Of a stretch of 64,000 bases of DNA, positions 61,736 through 64,000 are shown one piece after another; positions within the stretch are counted from its first letter, which is position 1, and every line of letters begins with the position of its first letter. The stretch comes from Vespula vulgaris (Eukaryota > Arthropoda > Insecta > Hymenoptera > Vespidae): contig NC_066586.1 of NCBI RefSeq assembly GCF_905475345.1, forward strand, positions 4,460,900 through 4,524,899, read 5' to 3'. Below the pieces are notes generated by a model, which saw only the letters and a program-made list of their open reading frames with translations, was not told where the DNA came from and did no database searches. A program made the translations under genes and the position numbers.

Positions 61736-63216
61736 AACGGAGAAAGGGAAAAAATGTCAGAAGAAAAGAAATATGGTGAGGCGGGGGGTTGGTTTTTCTT
61801 TTCGCAGACAAGCCAATCTGCGTGGCCGAACAAAAGCGCATATATGGAGTGGCACGTCACGAGGACGCCGGGGTGGTCTGCAGGGTCGAAGCGTATCCAC
61901 CTCCCGAAAGCTTTCGGTGGGCCTTCAACAATACCGAGGAGATGGTCGACGTGCCCCAGGCGCGTTACAAGAACTCTACTCGGCACAGCCAAAGCGTCCT
62001 CACGTACAGACCGGTCACGGAAATGGACTATGGCACTGTGCTTTGTTGGGCGAGCAACACTGCCGGCCAGCAGAAGAACGCTTGCATATTTCACATCATA
62101 CCCGCGGGTACGTACATTCCTACATAACTCACATACGTACATACATAAGTGTGCATCTCGCTCGGCCCCTATCTTCTCGAGCCACTCGTAAGACGAATCT
62201 ACAGTTTCACGAGGAAAAGTTATGGCAACACTCGAAACATTTGCTCGTTCGCGAAACCTCGCGGCAAAGCGTCACGTTCCGCGGAGGTTAGTCCAAAAAA
62301 GTTTCTTTTCAAATACCTTGTCCCTTTTTTATAATCTCGCTCGAGTCTGTTTGAAAAACTTATTTGTCGTTTATTTGTTTTATCGTTAATATTATGAGAC
62401 CGGAATCGGAAAGATTTAATCTCTTCCTTTCTCATCACCAGGGAAACCAGAATCTCCTTACAATTGCACGCTGACCAATCAAACAACCCAGTCACTTTCG
62501 GTGGAATGCACCGCAGGTTTCGACGGAGGTCAACCGCAACATTTCTTTCTAGAGGTGTTCGATCAAGAAACGGGTCTTCTACGGGCTAATGAAACCAGCG
62601 ATAACCCACAGTTTACTGTAAAAGGGTTGGAACCGGGCAAAGTTCTCAACATGATATTGTACGCCGTAAATGCGAAAGGAAGAAGCGAACTGATCTTGCT
62701 CGAAGGTTTTACTTTAAAAGTGGCCGAGAAGCAGACCGGTAAGTTACTTCGGAAGCTTTTGCTATTAACACTAGAGACCTTAATCGAGAGATAATGAGTA
62801 AGGAGTTTTGAATAGGACTCGTTGTAGGAAAATTGAGCAGCTTAACGGCGAGTAATGAAATTTCTTTGAACGAGATTCTAGCAGAGGAAGAGATAAAGAC
62901 TAGTAGGAGATAGAGAGAACAAGAGAGAGAGAGAGAGAGAGAGAAATTGTATAAGGTTTTACGAGAAACAACTATAATCGGTTGCAAAATCGAACACAAT
63001 TTACATGTAGACCAAGTTCTAAGTACTTGAGAAAATAGAACACCGAGTCGATCTCTTGCTTGCATTCATCCAGTGGATTACCGGCCAGTGGAATTCTCGT
63101 CGTCGGTGTACGAATCGAAGCTAGGCTATACGAACTACGCTACCAGCGAGGATCCACTGCCGGCGGATATACTCGGTAGCTCGTATATATCGGCTCCGAG
63201 ACGAATTTACAAGTGA
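22981..63216 (+). CDS. Sidestep-family Ig/FN3 surface protein, 12-exon gene model
   Basis: Twelve segments join in one frame: 22981-23101, 24879-25029, 40100-40308, 43276-43386, 44272-44478, 54808-54962, 56700-56844, 58113-58243, 59105-59264, 61808-62107, 62442-62738, 63074-63216 (2130 nt, 709 residues plus stop). All introns are GT-AG and all phases agree. Domains: signal peptide (core about 22-36), Ig1 (Cys58/Trp81/Cys141), Ig2 (Cys193/Trp206/Cys246), Ig3 (Cys292/Trp305/Cys345), Ig4 (Cys394/Trp407/Cys444), Ig5 (Cys488/Trp501/Cys543, plus extra Cys468 and Cys556) and FN3 (about 564-662). About a dozen N-glycosylation sequons fit an extracellular protein. This domain order and several sub-motifs are those of the arthropod Sidestep family. 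Drosophila Side is a membrane ligand of Beat receptors steering motor axons; a similar adhesion role here is inferred. No transmembrane segment is seen, so the real 3' end, or a second isoform, may lie beyond the window. The paralogue is not assigned. Confidence 0.88.
23102..24878 (+). other. Intron 1 (phase 1, 1.8 kb)
   Basis: GTAAGG donor, TTACAG acceptor. It contains GA and CT tracts (24040-24070 and 24384-24418) and an A-rich then T-rich stretch (24630-24805) just before the acceptor. No other feature was seen. Confidence 0.7.
24879..25029 (+). CDS. Coding exon 2: Ig1, first half
   Basis: Acceptor TTACAG ends at 24878 and donor GTGAGT starts at 25030; phase 1 in, phase 2 out. It encodes residues 41-91 with the B-strand cysteine in TAELPCDI (Cys58), a sequon at NDS, and VVWYKNDMTPIYS (Trp81). 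The WYK...TPIYS arrangement is characteristic of Ig1 in the Sidestep family. The exon is GC-rich against flanks of polypurine and polypyrimidine sequence. Confidence 0.9.
27172..27240. repeat. TG/TA dinucleotide tract
   Basis: Alternating pyrimidine-purine tract of TG and TA units, 180 bases before the inverted-repeat element. Confidence 0.8.
27422..27544. repeat. 123-bp element with terminal inverted repeats
   Basis: The left end GTAAGACTTAAGTCTTAAGC plus C and the right end GGCTTAAGTCTTAACTTAC are inverted copies: 18 of 19 bases match with one 2-base gap. The left arm itself contains the 14-bp perfect palindrome AAGACTTAAGTCTT (27424-27437). The interior is GC-richer. It could be a tiny MITE, a cruciform-forming regulatory site or an RNA hairpin; no coding capacity. 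Confidence 0.55.
30068..30174. repeat. Long interrupted (GA)n tract
   Basis: About 107 bases, nearly all purine, mainly GA with AAAGA interruptions. Confidence 0.9.
33963..33997. repeat. (TA)n microsatellite
   Basis: About 17 TA units. Confidence 0.9.
34276..34327. repeat. (CT)n microsatellite
   Basis: About 25 CT units with one G interruption. Confidence 0.9.
34798..34820. repeat. (GATC)n repeat
   Basis: About six palindromic GATC units, a second copy of the type at 16.0 kb. Confidence 0.85.
35080..35111. repeat. (CT)n microsatellite
   Basis: About 15 CT units. Confidence 0.9.
36012..36039. repeat. (GA)n microsatellite
   Basis: About 13 GA units. Confidence 0.9.
36611..36684. repeat. 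Compound (CT)n(CTAT)n(TA)n microsatellite
   Basis: CT units, then CTAT units, then TA units, ending just before the GC-rich palindrome island. Confidence 0.9.
36720..36970. promoter_or_regulatory. GC-rich palindrome cluster in intron 2, candidate enhancer or alternative promoter
   Basis: An island of high GC inside AT-rich intron, 3.1 kb before exon 3. It holds CACCGGTG (36765), an inverted repeat TACCGCGG/CCGCGGTA (36780-36802) centred on an E-box CACGTG (36788), homeodomain-type TAATTA (36824) and K50-type TAATCC (36849), the 14-bp palindrome CTGCAGCGCTGCAG (36866-36879), and GGCAGC/GCTGCC arms (36929-36946). Such clustering suggests a cis-regulatory module; the function is inferred. Confidence 0.4.
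39668..39708. repeat. (CGA)n/(TGA)n microsatellite
   Basis: CGA units followed by GAT units, 390 bases upstream of exon 3. Confidence 0.85.
39780..39807. repeat. (CT)n microsatellite
   Basis: About 14 CT units, 290 bases upstream of exon 3. Confidence 0.9.
40100..40308 (+). CDS. Coding exon 3: Ig1, second half
   Basis: Acceptor CTTTTCAG ends at 40099 after a CT-rich tract; donor GTAAGT starts at 40309; phase 2 in, phase 1 out. Residues 91-161 include SYDMRGK, then EEKDEGDYRCRVDF with the F-strand motif D-x-G-x-Y-x-C (Cys141), and IYLTII closing the V-type domain. It follows a 15 kb intron, and its frame continues exactly from the previous exon. Confidence 0.92.
40309..43275 (+). other. Intron 3 (phase 1, 3.0 kb)
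   Basis: It starts with a GT repeat near the donor (40324-40342) and has a TA-rich zone at 41250-41460. No coding or RNA feature was recognised. Confidence 0.75.
43276..43386 (+). CDS. Coding exon 4: Ig2, first half
   Basis: Acceptor TTTTTCAG ends at 43275; donor GTACGT starts at 43387; phase 1 in and out. Residues 161-198 begin VPPHKPNI and run to EEGGDMKLTCLVSGG, giving the B-strand cysteine Cys193. The split of Ig2 just after the B strand matches the two-exon layout of Ig3 and Ig4. Confidence 0.92.
43387..44271 (+). other. Intron 4 (phase 1, 0.9 kb)
   Basis: It splits Ig2. A CT/CTGT tract at 44071-44150 lies about 120 bases before the acceptor. Nothing else was seen. Confidence 0.8.
44272..44478 (+). 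CDS. Coding exon 5: Ig2, second half
   Basis: Acceptor TTCTCAG ends at 44271; donor GTGAGT starts at 44479; phase 1 in and out. Residues 198-267 contain GRPEPMVKWWRGE (Trp206), LRRNTLVVTDLSRADL and VFTCQASNNNIS (Cys246 and a sequon). This is a standard C2-type Ig second half. Confidence 0.93.
44529..44556. repeat. (CT)n microsatellite
   Basis: About 13 CT units, 50 bases after the exon 5 donor. Confidence 0.9.
45404..45476. repeat. (TTTC)n pyrimidine tract
   Basis: TTTC and TTCC units with TTCG at the start. Confidence 0.8.
47656..47788. repeat. Pentanucleotide AAAAT/AAAAG array
   Basis: AAAAT units change to about 20 AAAAG-type units, with short GGAAA interruptions. Confidence 0.9.
48455..48498. 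repeat. (GA)n microsatellite
   Basis: About 22 GA units followed by GTGA variants. Confidence 0.9.
48937..49080. repeat. Compound TATG/TA array
   Basis: TATG units, about 22 TA units, then mixed TA and TATG units. Confidence 0.85.
49214..49252. repeat. (TA)n microsatellite
   Basis: About 19 TA units. Confidence 0.9.
50714..50861 (+). other. Leucine-repeat reading frame with splice donor, candidate alternative first exon
   Basis: ATG 50714 opens a frame of about fifteen leucines, then CSLLLLRRRFTGVERC and EPEEDGEG, reaching a GTGAGC donor at 50862 in phase 1. That phase would join correctly to the Ig3 exon at 54808, giving a leader-like start for a protein with Ig3-FN3 only. The leucines come from an imperfect CTG repeat, so chance is a serious alternative. 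No promoter evidence. Confidence 0.22.
50715..50780. repeat. Imperfect (CTG)n repeat
   Basis: About 20 CTG units with TTG, CTA and TCG variants; preceded at about 50,636-50,696 by GAC/AAC units. Confidence 0.85.
51037..51073. repeat. (CT)n microsatellite
   Basis: About 18 CT units. Confidence 0.9.
51912..51959. repeat. (AAT)n(ATT)n self-complementary array
   Basis: AAT units switch to ATT units, so the two halves are inverted copies able to form a hairpin. Confidence 0.85.
52216..52252. repeat. (TA)n microsatellite
   Basis: About 18 TA units followed by a T run. Confidence 0.9.
52858..52890. repeat. (CT)n microsatellite
   Basis: About 16 CT units. Confidence 0.9.
54808..54962 (+). CDS. 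Coding exon 6: Ig3, first half
   Basis: Acceptor TATTTCAG ends at 54807; donor GTGAGC starts at 54963; phase 1 in, phase 0 out. Residues 267-318 start LRPLSVSIL and include KYNISCMTVGSRPPAKLFWY (Cys292, Trp305) and the sequons NIS and NYT. It comes after a 10.3 kb intron. Confidence 0.92.
54963..56699 (+). other. Intron 6 (phase 0, 1.7 kb)
   Basis: It splits Ig3, with a CT-rich start directly after the donor. A CpG-rich stretch at 55,140-55,500 contains overlapping open frames on both strands, but none resembles a protein and none is flanked by phase-compatible splice signals. Confidence 0.75.
56700..56844 (+). CDS. Coding exon 7: Ig3, second half
   Basis: Acceptor TCTCTCAG ends at 56699; donor GTAAGT starts at 56845; phase 0 in, phase 1 out. 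Residues 319-367 include DGNMTNSIFTFKPTLFDHNK, then MLTCRSENHKV (Cys345) and the closing strand DTWKLNVFF. The final strand is joined to Ig4 without a linker, as in the family. Confidence 0.92.
56845..58112 (+). other. Intron 7 (phase 1, 1.3 kb)
   Basis: Between Ig3 and Ig4, with an A-rich purine run at 56,925-56,990. Nothing further was recognised. Confidence 0.75.
58113..58243 (+). CDS. Coding exon 8: Ig4, first half
   Basis: Acceptor CTTTCAG ends at 58112; donor GTAAGT starts at 58244; phase 1 in, phase 0 out. Residues 367-410 carry the family signature LRLGLGSNMNPDDIEEGDD, then VYFECKVRANPWAYKVVWKH (Cys394, Trp407). This stretch is the strongest single reason for the Sidestep-family call. 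Confidence 0.94.
58244..59104 (+). other. Intron 8 (phase 0, 0.9 kb)
   Basis: It splits Ig4 and contains a long GA tract at 58834-58876. Nothing further was recognised. Confidence 0.75.
58834..58876. repeat. (GA)n microsatellite
   Basis: About 20 GA units in intron 8. Confidence 0.9.
59105..59264 (+). CDS. Coding exon 9: Ig4, second half
   Basis: Acceptor TTCCAG ends at 59104; donor GTGAGT starts at 59265; phase 0 in, phase 1 out. Residues 411-464 begin GNVIQNNAKNGVIVQQYDLA, then LRKVNRSQAGNYTCVASNVE (Cys444, sequons NRS and NYT) and SVELKIM. Confidence 0.94.
59419..60024 (-). mobile_element. Decayed, internally deleted mariner-like element
   Basis: Terminal inverted repeats are visible: 59423-59452 (TCCATGAAGTTTCGATTTAT...) matches the reverse complement of 59991-60020 (TCCGTGAAGTTTCGATTCAT...) at 27 of 30 positions. 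Between them the minus strand carries a transposase C-terminal remnant. The element is about 0.6 kb, far shorter than a full-length copy of roughly 1.3 kb, so it is internally deleted and defunct. The exact outer ends and the expected TA target duplication could not be fixed. It lies in the intron between Ig4 and Ig5. Confidence 0.75.
59440..59760 (-). pseudogene. Transposase C-terminal remnant (Tc1/mariner superfamily)
   Basis: Reading the minus strand, the fragment VGIDRDSQRL, a stop, then CSPDLTPLNFFTRGFI and KVYRTKVNNLQELRLLVEFE resembles the end of the DDE domain in insect mariner-like transposases, where a segment like SPDLTPLDFFLWG precedes a KVY...L motif. At least two in-frame stops and the loss of the N-terminal half show it is dead. 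The gene end lies next to the left inverted repeat, as expected for such an element. Confidence 0.7.
60640..60880 (-). pseudogene. Possible second mariner transposase fragment
   Basis: The minus strand reads STRKVLWFGFNYSGISTEYLG and then a stretch ending LFTACMRF, which loosely follows the mariner segment around the second catalytic region (RKVLLCxWWDxxGIxYYELL...LYCQQLxRL). The aspartate and tryptophans are not conserved, and no terminal repeats were found. The resemblance could be chance; if real it is a different, older insertion from the one at 59.4-60.0 kb. Confidence 0.25.
61704..61732. repeat. (GA)n microsatellite
   Basis: About 13 GA units, 75 bases before the Ig5 exon. Confidence 0.9.
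61808..62107 (+). CDS. Coding exon 10: Ig5 on a single exon
   Basis: Acceptor TTTCGCAG ends at 61807; donor GTACGT starts at 62108; phase 1 in and out. Residues 464-564 hold a whole Ig domain: YKPICVAEQ, DAGVVCRVEAYPPPESFRWA (Cys488, Trp501), the sequons NNT and NST, EMDYGTVLCWASNTAG (Cys543), and NACIFHIIPA. The extra pair Cys468 and Cys556 near the domain edges is typical of this domain in the family. Unlike Ig1-Ig4 the domain is not interrupted by an intron. Confidence 0.94.
62108..62441 (+). other. Intron 10 (phase 1, 334 bp)
   Basis: A short intron between Ig5 and FN3, with a GTACGT donor and a TCACCAG acceptor. No feature inside. Confidence 0.85.
62442..62738 (+). CDS. Coding exon 11: fibronectin type III domain
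   Basis: Acceptor TCACCAG ends at 62441; donor GTAAGT starts at 62739; phase 1 in and out. Residues 564-663 read GKPESPYNCTLTNQTTQSLS, then VECTAGFDGGQPQHFFLEVF, FTVKGLEPGKVLNMILYAVN and AKGRSE...FTLKVAEKQT. The pattern of the central strands and the G/E-L-x-P-G turn followed by Y-x-V-x-A-x-N identify an FN3 domain. In relatives it lies just before the membrane. Confidence 0.93.
62739..63073 (+). other. Intron 11 (phase 1, 335 bp), provisional
   Basis: GTAAGT donor, ATCCAG acceptor, with a GA tract at 62927-62944. It holds no frame with a hydrophobic segment, so the missing membrane exon is not here. It depends on the terminal exon being real. Confidence 0.5.
63074..63216 (+). CDS. Coding exon 12: candidate terminal exon without a membrane anchor
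   Basis: Acceptor TTCATCCAG ends at 63073 and fits phase 1. The open frame gives 47 residues starting VDYRPVEFSSSVYESK and ending SAPRRIYK, followed by TGA at 63214. It is markedly richer in GC than its flanks, which favours coding. It has no hydrophobic segment and no GPI-type tail, so used directly after FN3 it would give a secreted product. Alternatives: a cassette exon leaving through a weak donor (GTGAAA at 63213 or GTAGCT at 63174), or a false exon with the true membrane exon beyond the window. Acceptor, phase and the downstream AATAAA support it; family architecture argues for another form as well. Confidence 0.5.
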
Positions 63217-64000
63217 AATTGCTCTCGGTCAGTTTCCCGACCGTCGAGATGCGATTCGGCCAAGTACCTGAGACTGAACGCGCGTGCGCGCGCACACGAG
63301 CCAGTTTCCTCGCACCTTTATACATGAACACCTTTATGACCGCATCGATATATTCATGACTCTCGATGTTCACTCTGTCTATCTTCGATTAGGTCTATAC
63401 TTGCACACGTGAATACATACTTAAAGCCAAGAGATCCGTTCAAAAATCGATCAACTTTACGCGAGCACCGTCGCGCATAAAACTTTAATAAAATTTCCTG
63501 ACCACCATCTTCGAGTCATAGAAAATTCCGTATTCCGTTTGATAAAATATTTTCACGGAAAATATGTAAAATATATCTTTCAACGTCATCTTTCTTTATT
63601 ATATTTTTTTTTTCCATCGTTTCTCCTTTATCTCTCTTTAATCCATTAGAAACTACAAATTTGATTATATTATCATTTAATAACCGTACAACCTTCGCTC
63701 CGAGGAATTCGTTAAACTGGAAAAATTTAACGATCTATCGATCGTAACCGAAACTTTGAGAATCTGGAAATGTATTTTTTTTCTGGTTTCCCCTCGTAGA
63801 TGTACGTAAAGCGTGGGCTATCTCGTGACTATCTTATTATCGCTTCGATCGTTACGGCTTAATGCGCCGTATCGTTGCCGTATTCTCACTCTTCGTGAAG
63901 AGATCCTATTAAAAAGGCCGTACTTTTAAGAAAAGATGGAAAAAAGAAAAGAACGAAAGTATGAATGCGAACAAACCTATAATTAACCTACAGTTTTTGA
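63217..64000 (+). other. Possible 3' UTR and downstream non-coding sequence
   Basis: AT-rich after about 63,400. No exon with a transmembrane segment was found. A potential acceptor CTACAG ends at 63993, and the seven bases after it fit phase 1 without a stop, so a further exon could begin at the very edge of the window; this cannot be tested here. Confidence 0.4.
63487..63492 (+). terminator. Candidate polyadenylation signal AATAAA
   Basis: A canonical AATAAA lies about 270 bases after the TGA of the candidate terminal exon, a reasonable 3' UTR length. The hexamer is common in AT-rich DNA, so it is only weak support for a transcript end here. Confidence 0.35.

Larger units (their letters stand above)
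59265..61807 (+). other. Intron 9 (phase 1, 2.5 kb), AT-rich, holding transposon debris
   Basis: Between Ig4 and Ig5. From about 59,400 to 61,150 it is noticeably AT-richer than the rest of the locus, consistent with old insertions. A poly-A-rich run (61,320-61,375) and a GA tract (61,704-61,732) precede the acceptor. Confidence 0.75.

Noticed and set aside
61270..62142. 290-codon open frame on the minus strand
   Set aside because: Its upstream part is antisense to the Ig5 exon, and the rest comes from the preceding GA and A-rich tracts. The predicted protein has no recognisable domain; it is a shadow of a coding exon.
1..64000. CRISPR array, operon or phage-like organisation
   Set aside because: No regularly spaced direct repeats with unique spacers, no ribosome-binding sites and no tightly packed reading frames. 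The window is eukaryotic with spliced exons.
1..64000. tRNA or rRNA genes
   Set aside because: Several GGTTCGA-like words were checked by eye; none was paired with a matching A box and cloverleaf arms. No rRNA-like sequence was recognised.

Overview
The window looks like nuclear DNA of an insect, most likely a hymenopteran (bee, wasp or ant). It has long AT-rich but CpG-rich non-coding stretches, very many GA/CT, TA, GATC and trinucleotide microsatellites, small exons split by GT-AG introns, and a cell-surface protein of an arthropod family. The order is an inference from base texture; the species cannot be named from this sequence.

I can support one protein-coding gene, on the + strand. Twelve coding exons from about 22,981 to 63,216 join with consistent reading phases into a predicted protein of about 709 residues: a signal peptide, five immunoglobulin-like domains and one fibronectin type III domain. 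Domain order, the Ig1 WYK/TPIYS region, the Ig4 opening (NPDDIEEGDDVYFEC) and the Ig5-FN3 junction (ending IIPAGKP) match the Sidestep (Side) family. These are neuronal and muscle surface proteins; Drosophila Side is a ligand for Beat receptors in motor-axon guidance. The paralogue (side, side-II to side-VIII) is not assigned. The gene is probably incomplete at the 3' end: family members normally carry a transmembrane segment after FN3 and none is seen. The last exon I can follow ends in a stop with an AATAAA about 270 bases downstream, so it may be an alternative terminal exon of a soluble form.

Layout: 1-22,950 is 5' flank, with no gene I can support, many microsatellites and a GC-richer stretch (about 22,380-22,620) that may be a promoter. 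22,981-25,029 holds the signal-peptide exon and the first half of Ig1. Intron 2 (15.1 kb) holds a GC-rich, palindrome-dense island at 36,720-36,970 and a 123-bp inverted-repeat element at 27,422-27,544. 40,100-44,478 holds the rest of Ig1 and Ig2. Intron 5 (10.3 kb) contains a GC-rich block with a leucine-repeat reading frame that ends in a usable splice donor. 54,808-62,738 holds Ig3 to FN3. Intron 9 carries a decayed mariner-like transposon with recognisable terminal inverted repeats and a minus-strand transposase remnant.

No rRNA, tRNA, CRISPR or bacterial-type feature was recognised. Exon edges were set by eye from GT/AG signals, phase continuity and family resemblance; no alignment, RNA or splice model was available.
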